27,970 nt of DNA from DASXRC01 sp036506495 (GTDB lineage: Bacteria > Actinomycetota > Actinomycetes > Mycobacteriales > Micromonosporaceae): positions 1 through 27,970 of the forward strand of contig DASXRQ010000054.1 of assembly GCA_036506495.1 (NCBI GenBank). Reading direction: 5' to 3'. Under the pieces are notes generated by a model that was given only the letters and a program-made list of their open reading frames with translations, was not told the origin of the DNA and ran no database searches. A program made the position numbers and the translations under genes. This document shows positions 1 to 8,130 of this stretch, piece by piece; position 1 is the stretch's first letter, and every line of letters starts with the position of its first letter.

Positions 1-210
1 CGATCGGGCAAGTGGCGCGCCAGCCGCCTCGAGACCGCCCCCCTGCGCGACGCCGCTGACTGGATCGAGCGTCTCCAGCGATTCTGGGACGCGTCGCTCA
101 CTCGTCTCGACGCCCACCTTGCGGCAGTGCAGGCCGCCGAGCGCGCAGCGGAACGGACGGCCAACGACCCCAAAGTCCCCGACAACAACGTCCCCTACAA
201 GGAGCGCTAA
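1..210 (+). CDS. ArsR-like transcriptional regulator, C-terminal fragment
   Basis: Only the last 69 codons are inside the window; the reading frame is open from base 1 to the TAA at 208-210. The fragment contains the segment SRLETAPLRDAADWIERLQR followed by FWDASLTRLDAHL, a tail typical of small ArsR-type winged-helix repressors that are encoded with an AHSA1/SRPBCC partner in actinobacteria. The DNA-binding part is missing, so the assignment rests on this tail and on the neighbour. The stop overlaps the next start by one base (TAATG), which implies translational coupling. In such pairs the regulator usually represses its own operon. Ligand unknown. Confidence 0.7.
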   Translation, partial: RSGKWRASRLETAPLRDAADWIERLQRFWDASLTRLDAHLAAVQAAERAAERTANDPKVPDNNVPYKER

Positions 211-716
211 TGGACGCTGGAACTCCGCAACTCGCTATCTCGCGCGTGTTCGGCGCGCCGCGGGCGCTCGTATACCGAGCCTTTACCGATCCGGACCAGT
301 TGGCCGCGTGGTGGGGCCCGATCGGCAACTCACTGCCGCGCGACCAAATCGAGTTCGACGTACGTCCCGGCGGCTATCAACGGTGGATCGAGGTCTCTGC
401 ATCCGAACCCGACCTTCGTGTCCACATCTACGTCGACCTCACCGACGTCGCCGACGGCGAACTGCTCGAAGGCGTCATGCACGTAAGTGGTCAGCTGCAG
501 GAGGGCATCGAGCCGTTCGAGACGAAGTTCCGATTCGAGTTCCACGACGAGGTCGACGGACGGACGCGACTCGAGATCCGCCAGTGGCTCCCCGAACACC
601 TGGCGCACCCCAGCGAAGAGGGTTGGCGCCAAGCGTTCGCCAAGCTGGACGCCACGCTGATGAATGTCCAGGCTGTTGCGGCTGATCATCGAGAGGTAGA
701 GGCATGGCAAAGCTGA
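210..716 (+). CDS. AHSA1/SRPBCC-domain protein
   Basis: 168 residues. The N-terminal pattern (ISRVFGAPRALVYRAFTDP, then AAWWGP) and the C-terminal helix (EEGWRQAFAKLDATLMN) are characteristic of the AHSA1-like branch of the SRPBCC fold, a helix-grip domain that binds hydrophobic ligands. No signal peptide or membrane segment is seen, so it is probably cytoplasmic. It starts one base inside the stop of the ArsR-like gene and overlaps the following RibD-C-like gene by 13 nt, so the three genes form one tight operon. ArsR-AHSA1 pairs are common in actinobacteria, but their substrates are mostly unknown. The three genes look somewhat less GC-rich than the rest of the window and may be cargo of the neighbouring element remnant; that is inference. 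Confidence 0.8.
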   Translation: MDAGTPQLAISRVFGAPRALVYRAFTDPDQLAAWWGPIGNSLPRDQIEFDVRPGGYQRWIEVSASEPDLRVHIYVDLTDVADGELLEGVMHVSGQLQEGIEPFETKFRFEFHDEVDGRTRLEIRQWLPEHLAHPSEEGWRQAFAKLDATLMNVQAVAADHREVEAWQS

Positions 717-1267
717 TTTACGTGACGAACGTGTCGCTTGACGGCTACATCGAGGACGAACGCGGCGCGTTCAACTGGTTTCCACTCGACGACGAGGTAT
801 TCGCGTTCACCACCGACCTCCTGCGGTCCGTAGGCACGTTTCTCTACGGGCGGCGCCTGTACGAGGCGATGGCCGTCTGGGAGACCGACGCCGCTCTGGC
901 CGCGCAGTCCGACCTCATGGCCGACTTCGCGAGCGCCTGGCAGGCGGCGAACAAAGTCGTCTACTCCACGACCCTCGCCGCCGTGTCAACTGCCGACACC
1001 CGACTCGAACGCCATTTCGACCCCGCCGCGGTACACGAACTGAAGGCCACGGTCGGCAACGATCTCACCGTAGGAGGTGCCAACCTCGCGACGCAGGCTT
1101 TCAAGGCCGGGCTGGTCGACGAGTGCCAGCTGCTCGTCTGGCCCATTGTCGTCGGCGGGGGCAAGCCAGGGCTGCCGACCGGCATACGCGCCAACCTCGA
1201 GCTCCTCGATGAGCGCCGATTCGGAAACGGCGTCGTACACCTCCGCTACCGCCCTCTCGGACAATGA
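704..1267 (+). CDS. dihydrofolate reductase family protein (RibD C-terminal domain)
   Basis: 187 residues, full length for the family. It opens with KLIYVTNVSLDGYIED, the usual first strand and loop of RibD-C/DHFR-like proteins. FLYGRRLYEAMAVWE and the late ELLVWPIVVGGGKP-like segment (here QLLVWPIVVGGGKPGLP) match the nucleotide-binding core. Relatives are predicted NAD(P)H-dependent reductases, but most are uncharacterised and do not replace FolA; a deaminase domain as in true RibD is absent. The start at 704 lies inside the 3' end of the AHSA1 gene and is preceded by GAGGTAGAGGC, a reasonable ribosome site. Last gene of the ArsR-like operon. Confidence 0.85.
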   Translation: MAKLIYVTNVSLDGYIEDERGAFNWFPLDDEVFAFTTDLLRSVGTFLYGRRLYEAMAVWETDAALAAQSDLMADFASAWQAANKVVYSTTLAAVSTADTRLERHFDPAAVHELKATVGNDLTVGGANLATQAFKAGLVDECQLLVWPIVVGGGKPGLPTGIRANLELLDERRFGNGVVHLRYRPLGQ

Positions 1268-1335
1268 CCGACAACCCTGTCCGGTTCGCCGGCGCTTGCA
1301 TGACACGCGGAGCGCTGACGACCGATTCGGCCGGA

Positions 1336-1722
1336 TGAGGTCGCCCATCACGAACTCGGGTGGCGTGGAACCAGTCAACTGCAAGGCCAAAGTCCACAAG
1401 CGACGCACCCTCGGCCTCGGCGGCCGGCGGGTGCTCATCTCCCGCGACTGGTCCGGCAAGACGTTGGCCGATCACAAAGCCAACAACCGGGCCTGAGTCA
1501 GAGCCCTGCTCGGCGTCACCGTCGACCTCGACCACGCCGATCACGCGGCTGCCGGCGATGGGCAGGCCAACGCGTCCCGGTACGCGTGGGAACCGCCCCG
1601 ACGATCCCGATGTGCCATCCCTCGGCCATCGCCTCCTGCGCACCATCTCCGAACGCATCCGCTGGCGAGAACAGATCGCCGAGGCCAGACGCCGTGAAGA
1701 GGAGGTGAGCAGCGATGCCTAA
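1336..1722 (+). pseudogene. broken 3' end of a RepSA-type replication initiator gene
   Basis: A degraded reading frame resembling the C-terminus of actinomycete integrative-element replication initiators. Recognisable pieces are KRRTLGLGGRRVLISRDW and KTLADHKANNRA, then a TGA at 1495-1497 where relatives have Trp. The same frame continues as VRALLGVTVDLDHADHAA and ends near ASRYAWEPP. The similarity then jumps to another frame from about 1600 (PDDPDVPSLGHRLLRTISER, IRWREQIAEARRREEEVSSDA), stopping at 1720-1722. So there is one in-frame stop, one frameshift, and no N-terminal two thirds. The last codons overlap the xis start, the normal rep-xis-int arrangement. Nothing is seen in 1268-1335. 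The family call is from memory of such proteins and was not searched. Confidence 0.6.
1699..1708 (+). promoter_or_regulatory. strong ribosome binding site for xis
   Basis: GAGGAGGTGA-like sequence (AGGAGGTGA at 1700-1708) lies 6 nt before the ATG at 1715. It fixes the xis start and lies within the decayed rep frame, so it predates the decay. Confidence 0.7.
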
Positions 1723-1927
1723 GCGGTCGCCCGTGCGCGACGAGATAGGCGCTCCCCGAGTGCTCCGTGTTGAGGAGGCGGCGCACCTGCTCGGCATCGG
1801 CCGGTCGCTCACGTACGACCTGATCCGGACGGGCAAGCTCCGGTCGTACAAGGTGGGTAGCCGCCGGCTCATCCCGAACGCCGCGATCGATGACGCGATC
1901 AAAGTCCTGATGGATGAGGCCGCCTGA
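1715..1927 (+). CDS. xis: excisionase, MerR/HTH_17-like DNA-binding protein
   Basis: 70 residues, the normal size for excisionases of pSAM2-like elements. Residues about 15-52 form the helix-turn-helix: VLRVEEAAHLLGIGRSLTYD followed by LIRTGKLRSYKVGSRRLIP, the standard HTH_17 pattern. The role known for the family is to direct the integrase toward excision by bending DNA at the attachment site. The gene has a strong ribosome site, overlaps the rep remnant upstream and shares one base with the int start (TGATG at 1925-1929), so xis and int are co-translated. Confidence 0.88.
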   Translation: MPKRSPVRDEIGAPRVLRVEEAAHLLGIGRSLTYDLIRTGKLRSYKVGSRRLIPNAAIDDAIKVLMDEAA

Positions 1928-3156
1928 TGTCTCCCAAGCCGCAGCGTGGTCGCAGAAATCCCAACGGCGAAGGCTCGATCTACCAGCGCTCCAGTGACGG
2001 CCGTTGGGTCGGTCAGGCGTATGTGCTCGCGGCGGATGGAGCCCGGAAGCGCAAGTTCGTCTACGGCGTCACTTGGGAAGACGCGCACGGCAAGCTCGTG
2101 GAACTCAAGGCCCGATCCCAGCGCGGTATCCCAATACCCGATCGCGTCTGGCGACTTCGGGACTACCTGCCGTACTGGCTGGCCACCTACGTATCCGATC
2201 TCAAGCCCACCACGGCGCGCGGCTACGAGAGCGCCGTTCGGCTCCACCTAATCCCGGCACTTGGAGCCAAGCGGCTCGACCGCGTTCAGGTCCAAGACGT
2301 GAAGACGTTCATGGACGCCTTGCGCCGCAAGTGCCTGTGCTGCGCGAATGGCCTCGACAAGATCCGACCTGTGGAGCGGCGCTGCTGTTCAGTGGGCCGC
2401 TGTTGCCAGCACTACTCGACCGTTCGGCAAATCCAGTTCGTGCACGCCGTGCTCCGTAACGCGCTCCAACAGGCCATGCGAGAGGAGCTGGTCTCGCGGA
2501 ACGTCGCCAAGCTGGTCCGAGTGCCCTCGCCCCGCTATCGGGTCGGCAAGGGTCTGTCCGTCGACCAGGTCAAGAAGCTCCTGGCCGCCGCCGAGGGCCA
2601 CCGGTTGTACCCGCTGTGGGTCGTGGCGGCCACCATGGGCCTGCGCCGTGGCGAGCTGCTCGGTCTCCGCTGGTCGGACGTCGAACTCGACCGTGGCACG
2701 CTGATGATCGCCCAGACTGTGCAACGGGCCGGCGGCCGGCTTCACGTTCAGGACGCGAAGACCGAGGGCTCCGAGAGCGTGCTTCCCCTGCCCGAGATCA
2801 CCTGGATCACCATCCTAGATCACCAGGAACGGCAACGAACCGAGCGGGAGCGCCTCTCCGAGATCTGGCACGATCACGGTCTCGTCTTCCCGTCCGAGCG
2901 CGGGACGCCCATGGAGCCGACCAACCTTAGCCGCGCGTTCGCCAACCTCCGCGCCAAAGTCGGCCTTACGGATGTCCGGCTCCACGATCTTCGGCATACC
3001 GTCGTTTCGTTGCTCATGGAGCTTGGCGTGGCGCCGCACATCGTACAAGCGATCGCCCGGCACGCCGACGTAAAGGTCACCCTCAAGATCTACGCACACG
3101 CCAACCTGGACGCGATGCGCCAGGCTCTCAGCCAGCTTGACAGGCGGCTGTCATGA
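1927..3156 (+). CDS. int: tyrosine recombinase/integrase of an actinomycete integrative element
   Basis: 409 residues, apparently intact. An arm-type N-terminal domain (about 12-68, GEGSIYQRSSDGRWVGQAYV) precedes a SAM-like core-binding domain (about 78-195). The catalytic domain carries R240 (ATMGLRRGELLGLRW), K278, H353-x-x-R356 (RLHDLRH), H379 (ARHADVKVT) and the nucleophile Y389 (KIYAHAN), so all active-site residues are present. Residues 136-160 form a cysteine-rich insertion (C136, C138, C139, C153, C154, C159, C160), as in other pSAM2-like integrases and perhaps metal-binding. The gene points toward the 3' end of the tRNA-Thr 78 bp downstream, the usual att arrangement. Transfer and intact replication genes are absent, so this is a remnant. 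Confidence 0.93.
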   Translation: MSPKPQRGRRNPNGEGSIYQRSSDGRWVGQAYVLAADGARKRKFVYGVTWEDAHGKLVELKARSQRGIPIPDRVWRLRDYLPYWLATYVSDLKPTTARGYESAVRLHLIPALGAKRLDRVQVQDVKTFMDALRRKCLCCANGLDKIRPVERRCCSVGRCCQHYSTVRQIQFVHAVLRNALQQAMREELVSRNVAKLVRVPSPRYRVGKGLSVDQVKKLLAAAEGHRLYPLWVVAATMGLRRGELLGLRWSDVELDRGTLMIAQTVQRAGGRLHVQDAKTEGSESVLPLPEITWITILDHQERQRTERERLSEIWHDHGLVFPSERGTPMEPTNLSRAFANLRAKVGLTDVRLHDLRHTVVSLLMELGVAPHIVQAIARHADVKVTLKIYAHANLDAMRQALSQLDRRLS

Positions 3157-3203
3157 CCGGCGTTGCTGTCACCGTAGCTGTCATTCCCGAGATCAGAGAT
3201 CTT

Positions 3204-3225
3204 GCCAGGCTCCCCGATGCCTGGT
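3204..3225 (+). terminator. possible terminator hairpin after int
   Basis: CCAGGC (3205-3210), loop TCCCCGAT, GCCTGG (3219-3224), with a flanking G-T pair. It lies between the int stop and the tRNA 3' end. There is no U-tract, but actinobacterial terminators often lack one. Confidence 0.4.
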
Positions 3226-3234
3226 CAGAGTGAG

Positions 3235-3275
3235 AGCCCCCGGCCGGATTCGAACCGGCGACATCTCGCTTACAA
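3235..3275. other. probable attachment site (attL/R) of the integrative element
   Basis: Integrases of this family recombine at the 3' half of tRNA genes, keeping the tRNA intact. The int gene ends 78 bp away and points at this end, so the att core is expected here. The exact borders cannot be set, because the partner copy lies outside the window or has been deleted. Inference from family behaviour and gene orientation. Confidence 0.45.
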
Positions 3276-3307
3276 GGCGAGTGCTCTGCCAACTGAGCTA
3301 CAGGGGC
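3235..3307 (-). tRNA. tRNA-Thr, anticodon UGU
   Basis: Read on the minus strand from 3307, a 73-nt cloverleaf. The acceptor stem is GCCCCTG/CGGGGGC with one G-U pair and discriminator U at 3235. The D-arm is GCTCAGTTGGCAGAGC. The anticodon stem is CTCGC/GCGAG with loop CTTGTAA, anticodon TGT (plus-strand ACA at 3272-3274). The T-arm is CCGGTTCGAATCCGG. CCA is not encoded. The 3' half faces the integrase gene and should contain the element's attachment core. No second copy of the tRNA 3' end is seen to the left within the window. Confidence 0.95.
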
Positions 3308-3389
3308 GCGGGGCCAGCATATCCGGGACCTCGGCGACGCCATATGTCCGTCTGGTCCCGTCGTGCCGAGCCAAGGCTATTACGCGGCC

Positions 3390-3418
3390 TTGGCAGGCTG
3401 CGGAAACCCGTTTACGGT
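3390..3418 (+). promoter_or_regulatory. promoter for the sugar-ABC ATPase gene
   Basis: TTGGCA at 3390-3395, a 17-nt spacer and TACGGT at 3413-3418 match the main actinobacterial sigma consensus (TTGnCn/TAnnnT). Transcription would start near 3425, leaving a leader of about 120 nt before the ATG at 3545. No other convincing promoter is seen in the 237-bp gap 3308-3544. Confidence 0.55.
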
Positions 3419-3508
3419 GAGCTAACCGGCCGACCGGCGGGCCAGCTCCCGCCGCCGCCCGGAAGGGCTCACGCCGGCTTCGCGGGGTGGCTCCTTCACT
3501 CGGATCGT

Positions 3509-3536
3509 CCGGCACGTTCCTGCCGGTGAAAGGAAG
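3509..3536 (+). promoter_or_regulatory. leader hairpin next to the ribosome site of msiK
   Basis: CCGGCA (3509-3514), loop CGTTCC, TGCCGG (3521-3526) form a perfect hairpin. TTCA/TGAA outside it (3495-3498 and 3527-3530) can extend the pairing. The ribosome site AAAGGAAG (3529-3536) begins at the base of this stem. It may tune translation; no known riboswitch is recognised. Confidence 0.35.
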
Positions 3537-3544
3537 CGCGTCTC

Positions 3545-4636
<1,092 letters not shown>

Positions 4637-4645
4637 TCAACCAGT

Positions 4646-4676
4646 CGAAGGGGCGGCCCAGCGGGCCGCCCCTTCG
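4646..4676. terminator. strong bidirectional terminator between msiK and rlmB
   Basis: Perfect 14-bp stem (4646-4659 with 4663-4676) and a 3-nt loop AGC, with AAGG/CCTT near the base. It lies between convergent genes and can serve both. Confidence 0.85.
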
Positions 4677-4700
4677 GCGTATCCGAACTCCGGGGCCGGG

Positions 4701-5837
4701 TCAGCGCGGCGCGCCAGGTGTCACCGACAACAGCGACGCCGCGCGCCGGCGGCTCACCTCGGCGAGCGTCACCGCGGCCGCGACGCTCGCGTTCAGCGAC
4801 TCGACCGTCGTCGCCATCGGTATCGCGACGAGCATGTCGCACGTCTCGCCGACGAGCCGGGACAGCCCGCGGCCCTCCGAGCCGACCACGACGACCAGCG
4901 GTCCCACCGCGGCCTCCAGGTCGTACAGGTCGGTCTCGCCGTCCGCGTCCAAGCCGACCACGATGAACCCGGCGCTCTGACACGCCTTGAGGGCTCGGGT
5001 CAGGTTGGTCACCCGCGCCACGGGCATCCGCGCCGCCGCGCCGGCGCTCGTGCGCCACGCGGTCGCGGTCATCCCCGCCGCGCGACGTTCCGGCACCACG
5101 ACACCCTGAACGCCGAACGCGGTGGCCGATCGGATCACCGCCCCGAGGTTGCGCGGGTCGGTCACACCGTCGAGCGCGACAAGCAGCGGCGAGGGATGTT
5201 CGACCGCCGCGGCCAACACGTCCTCGAAGGGTTCGTACGCGAAGGGTGGCACCTGCAGCCCCACGCCCTGGTGGAGCACGCCGCCGGTCATCCGGTCCAG
5301 CTCATTGCGGCTGACCTCAAGGATCGCGACCCCGCGGTCGCCGGCCGTCCGCACGATCTCGGTGATCCGGTCGTCGACGTCAACGCCCAGTGCGAGGTAG
5401 AGCGCCGTCGCGGGAACGTGCGTCCGCAAGGCCTCCAGCACCGGGTTGCGGCCGACGAGCAGCTCCGGCGTGTCCCGCGCGGGCGCCGCCTTCCGACCGG
5501 GGCTCACCCGAGCGGACGGCTTGCCACCGCGCCCCGCTCCACCTCGGGCGGGCTTGCCACGCCCTCCGGCGCTCCAGGTCGTGTCCTTGCTTCCCGGCGT
5601 ACCCACCTTAGGAGCGCGACCCTCGGCGGTGGCCGCCCGGCGCTCCTTCTCCTGCTTCCACGCGGTGCGCTTGGGCAGGTCCTCCGTGCCCGAGTAGCCC
5701 TTGTGCCAGGGCCGCTCGTCGGCCGGCAGGGTCCGCCCCTTGCCCTTGAGGCTGGCGCGGTTCTTCCCGCCGGATCCGACCGTGGCCCCCTTCTTCGAGG
5801 TGGTACGCCGGCCGCGGCGCTGCGAATTGCCCGCCAT
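4701..5837 (-). CDS. rlmB: 23S rRNA (guanosine-2'-O-)-methyltransferase, RlmB type
   Basis: 378 residues, SpoU/TrmH superfamily. Residues 1-120 are a basic, Gly/Lys/Arg-rich tail rather than a domain, typical of actinobacterial RlmB. The substrate-binding domain follows (LLVGRNPVLEALR, 127-138), then the knotted methyltransferase domain. Its motif 1 is DPRNLGAVIRSA (227-238), motif 2 VVGSEGRGLSR (317-327) and motif 3 IPMATTVESLNASVAAAV (339-356). RlmB in E. coli methylates G2251 of 23S rRNA using S-adenosylmethionine. The ATG at 5837 shares one base with the cysS stop (TGATG), so cysS-rlmB is one coupled operon. An upstream in-frame extension exists but overlaps cysS and is rejected. Confidence 0.92.
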   Translation of the reverse strand: MAGNSQRRGRRTTSKKGATVGSGGKNRASLKGKGRTLPADERPWHKGYSGTEDLPKRTAWKQEKERRAATAEGRAPKVGTPGSKDTTWSAGGRGKPARGGAGRGGKPSARVSPGRKAAPARDTPELLVGRNPVLEALRTHVPATALYLALGVDVDDRITEIVRTAGDRGVAILEVSRNELDRMTGGVLHQGVGLQVPPFAYEPFEDVLAAAVEHPSPLLVALDGVTDPRNLGAVIRSATAFGVQGVVVPERRAAGMTATAWRTSAGAAARMPVARVTNLTRALKACQSAGFIVVGLDADGETDLYDLEAAVGPLVVVVGSEGRGLSRLVGETCDMLVAIPMATTVESLNASVAAAVTLAEVSRRRAASLLSVTPGAPR

Positions 5838-7249
5838 CAGTCCTCTCCGAGACTCCACCGTGGACCGTGCGGCGTATCCTCCACGACGATGCCGGCCTGC
5901 CTGAGCTGGTCCCGCACCGAGTCCGCCGCGGCCCAGTCCTTGCGCGCCCGGGCCTGCGCGCGCTGCTCGAGGGCGAGCGCGACCAGGGCGTCCACGACCG
6001 GACGCAGGTCCCCACCCGTCTCCGCGCCGGCCCACGCGGGGTCGAGCGGATCCAGACCGAGGACGCCGAGCATGCCGCGGACGCTGGCGAGCGCTCCGCG
6101 CAGCGCTGTCTTGTCGCCGCGCGCCATCGCGGTGTTGCCCTCGCGGATCACGTCGTGCACCGCCGCGAGCGCCGCCGACGTGTTGAGGTCGTCGTTCATC
6201 GCCTCGACGAACTCTGCGCACAGCGGGCCGGGCTCACCGCGCCCCACCAGCTCCGCCGCGCGCTCGACAAAACCTTCGATCCGGCGGTACGCCACGGCAG
6301 CCTCGCGCACCGCCTCGTCCGAGTAGTCGATGGGGGACCGATAGTGGGGGGCGACCAGGTAGTACCGGAGCTCGACCGGCCGGACCCCCAACGCCTGCAC
6401 GTACGCCACGTCCACCACATTGCCCAGCGACTTGCTCATCTTGGTCTCGCCGAGGTTGAGCAGCGCGTGGTGCACCCAGTACCGCGCGAACGGCAGGCCC
6501 GCTGCCTTCGATTGGGCGATCTCGTTCTCGTGGTGCGGGAACGTCAGGTCCAGCCCGCCGCCGTGGATGTCGAACTCGGCACCCAGGTAGCGCCAGCACA
6601 TCGCCGAGCACTCGATGTGCCAGCCCGGCCGGCCGCGACCCCACGGGCTCGGCCAGTACGCGTCCGCGGGCTCGTCCGGCTTCTCGCCCTTCCACAGCGC
6701 GAAGTCGCGCGGATCGCGCTTGGCCCGCTCCGAGCCGTCCTCGGCCGGCTGCATCGCCTCGGGACGCTGGCCGGAGAGCGCGCCGTAATCCGCGTACGAC
6801 TTGACGTCGAAGTAGACGTCGCCGGAGCCATCCTCCGCGACGTACGCGTGGCCCAGGTCGATGAGCCGCTTGATGAGCTCGTGCATCTCGGGTATGTGAC
6901 CAGTCGCCCGCGGCTCGTACGTCGGCGGCAACACGTTCAGCGCGCGGTACGAGGCCTCGAGGAGGAGCTCGTTGGCGTACGCGATCGCCCAGAACGGCCG
7001 ACCGAACTCGATGGACTTCGCGAGCACCTTGTCGTCGATGTCGGTGATGTTGCGGATGAACGTCACCTCATACCCGGTGTGCCGGAACCACCGCTGTAGC
7101 ACGTCATAGTTGACGCCCGAGCGAAGGTGCCCGATGTGCGGGCCAGACTGGACGGTGAGGCCACACAGGTAGATCCCGACCTTGCCGGGTTCCCGCGGGA
7201 CGAAGTCCCGCACCGAGCGGGTCGCGGTGTCGTACAGCCTCAGCGTCAC
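5837..7249 (-). CDS. cysS: cysteinyl-tRNA synthetase
   Basis: 470 residues from the GTG at 7249. Class Ia signature HIGH is at 38-41 (GPHIGHLRSGV) and KMSKS at 270-274. Zinc ligands can be assigned as C29, C214, H239 and E243 (GWHIECSAM, PHHENE). It charges tRNA-Cys with cysteine in the cytoplasm. The related MshC of mycothiol synthesis is shorter and lacks the C-terminal anticodon-binding part present here (about 330-470). The GTG lies 6 nt after a TACCCT hexamer (minus strand, 7261-7256), suggesting a leaderless transcript. The same frame is open further upstream to 7963, but that extension overlaps the divergent iclR-like gene and has no family similarity. Confidence 0.95.
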   Translation of the reverse strand: MTLRLYDTATRSVRDFVPREPGKVGIYLCGLTVQSGPHIGHLRSGVNYDVLQRWFRHTGYEVTFIRNITDIDDKVLAKSIEFGRPFWAIAYANELLLEASYRALNVLPPTYEPRATGHIPEMHELIKRLIDLGHAYVAEDGSGDVYFDVKSYADYGALSGQRPEAMQPAEDGSERAKRDPRDFALWKGEKPDEPADAYWPSPWGRGRPGWHIECSAMCWRYLGAEFDIHGGGLDLTFPHHENEIAQSKAAGLPFARYWVHHALLNLGETKMSKSLGNVVDVAYVQALGVRPVELRYYLVAPHYRSPIDYSDEAVREAAVAYRRIEGFVERAAELVGRGEPGPLCAEFVEAMNDDLNTSAALAAVHDVIREGNTAMARGDKTALRGALASVRGMLGVLGLDPLDPAWAGAETGGDLRPVVDALVALALEQRAQARARKDWAAADSVRDQLRQAGIVVEDTPHGPRWSLGED

Positions 7250-7255
7250 CCTGCA

Positions 7256-7303
7256 AGGGTAGCCGCCGGGCCTCCGCCGGGCGTCCGGACGTGGCCGTAC
7301 GCT
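7256..7303. promoter_or_regulatory. divergent leaderless promoters of cysS and the iclR-like gene
   Basis: On the minus strand TACCCT (7261-7256) stands 6 nt before the cysS GTG. On the plus strand TACGCT (7298-7303) stands 6 nt before the iclR-like GTG at 7310. Both fit the TAnnnT -10 consensus at the spacing of leaderless genes; no clear -35 is seen for either. Confidence 0.5.
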
Positions 7304-7309
7304 CGCGGT

Positions 7310-7954
7310 GTGACCGAGGCCGTACGACCGGAGACCGCCCAGACGCTCGACCGTGGGCTGCGTCTGCTGCGCCTCGTCGCAGACGCGCCCGGTGGGCTGA
7401 CCGTCACCGAGGCCGCGGGTCGGCTCGGGGTCGGCCGGGCGGTCATCTACCGACTCGTCGGCACGCTCGTGGAGCACGGCATGATCCGCCGGGACGGCGG
7501 CGGCCGGCTGCGGGTCGGGCTCGGTCTGCTGCAGCTTGCCCGGCGGGCGCAACCGCTCGTAGCCGACGCCGCCCTGCCGGCACTGCGCCGGCTCGCGGAG
7601 CAGGTGGGCGCTACCGCCCATTTGACGGTCGCCGAGGGCGCGGAGGCGGTGGCGCTCGTCGTGGTGGAGCCGAGCTGGACGACGTTCCACGTGGCGTACC
7701 GGGCCGGCACCCGACACGCGCTGGACCGCGGTGCGGCCGGTCGGGCGATCCTTGGCGGCCGCCGCGGGGAGGTCGGCGCGGTCAGTACCACCGGCGAGCT
7801 GCAGCACGGGGCGTACGGCGTGGCCGCTCCCGTGCTCGGCGTCGAAGGGCTCGAGGCGAGCGTCGGCGTGATCGCGCTCGCTCCGCTCGACGCCGCCGCG
7901 CTCGGCCCGCAGGTCGTGGCGGCCGCCGAAGCAGTGACCGACGCCCTCACCTAA
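7310..7954 (+). CDS. IclR-like transcriptional regulator (short form)
   Basis: 214 residues from the GTG at 7310. The N-terminal winged helix (about 10-72) reads QTLDRGLRLLRLVADAPGGL, TVTEAAGRLGVGRAVIYRLV, then GTLVEHGMIRRDGGGRLRVG. That is the classic IclR pattern. The C-terminal effector domain (about 85-214) is shorter than the usual 170 residues, so this is a reduced member. Divergent from cysS across 60 bp; no metabolic target gene is adjacent, and its ligand is unknown. The start was chosen over longer options because of TACGCT six bases upstream and because family homology begins just after it. Confidence 0.8.
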   Translation: MTEAVRPETAQTLDRGLRLLRLVADAPGGLTVTEAAGRLGVGRAVIYRLVGTLVEHGMIRRDGGGRLRVGLGLLQLARRAQPLVADAALPALRRLAEQVGATAHLTVAEGAEAVALVVVEPSWTTFHVAYRAGTRHALDRGAAGRAILGGRRGEVGAVSTTGELQHGAYGVAAPVLGVEGLEASVGVIALAPLDAAALGPQVVAAAEAVTDALT

Positions 7955-7971
7955 CCCGCCCATGATCGTCG

Positions 7972-8029
7972 CAACCTTGCACGGGTTGGGCTGTCCCGGG
8001 TCCGGGACAGCCCAACCCGTGCAAGGTTG
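7972..8029. repeat. long perfect palindrome, copy A
   Basis: A 28-bp perfect inverted repeat (7972-7999 with 8002-8029) around GT. The outer 19 bases of each arm are CAACCTTGCACGGGTTGGG, the inner 9 are CTGTCCCGG. Each outer arm contains a smaller dyad CAACC-N7-GGTTG, so branched structures are possible. The left flank CGCCCATGATCGTCG (7957-7971) also recurs near 27127-27141 in reverse orientation. It lies right after the iclR-like stop and could terminate that gene. Confidence 0.9.
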
Positions 8030-8047
8030 TTGTGACCAAGCACCCCG

Positions 8048-8080
8048 TTATCCACATCGGCCGTCGCCTCGTTATCCACA
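8048..8080 (+). promoter_or_regulatory. two perfect DnaA-box sequences
   Basis: TTATCCACA occurs at 8048-8056 and again at 8072-8080 in the same orientation, 24 bp apart start to start. It matches the classical DnaA box exactly. They lie between palindrome A and the nuclease-fold gene. Whether DnaA binds here is untested. Confidence 0.5.
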
Positions 8081-8130
8081 CCCACTTCTGCCGGGCCTCG
8101 TGGAGGTCCAGGCTGGCCTGCGTGTCGCCT

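Noticed and set aside
7250..7963. N-terminal extension of cysS on the minus strand
   Set aside because: It covers the divergent iclR-like gene and has no synthetase similarity; GTG 7249 begins where homology begins.
8032..8130. ATG start at 8032 for the nuclease-fold protein
   Set aside because: The added 33 residues do not match the family opening and would be encoded across the DnaA-like boxes; GTG 8131 begins at the conserved part. Not fully excluded.
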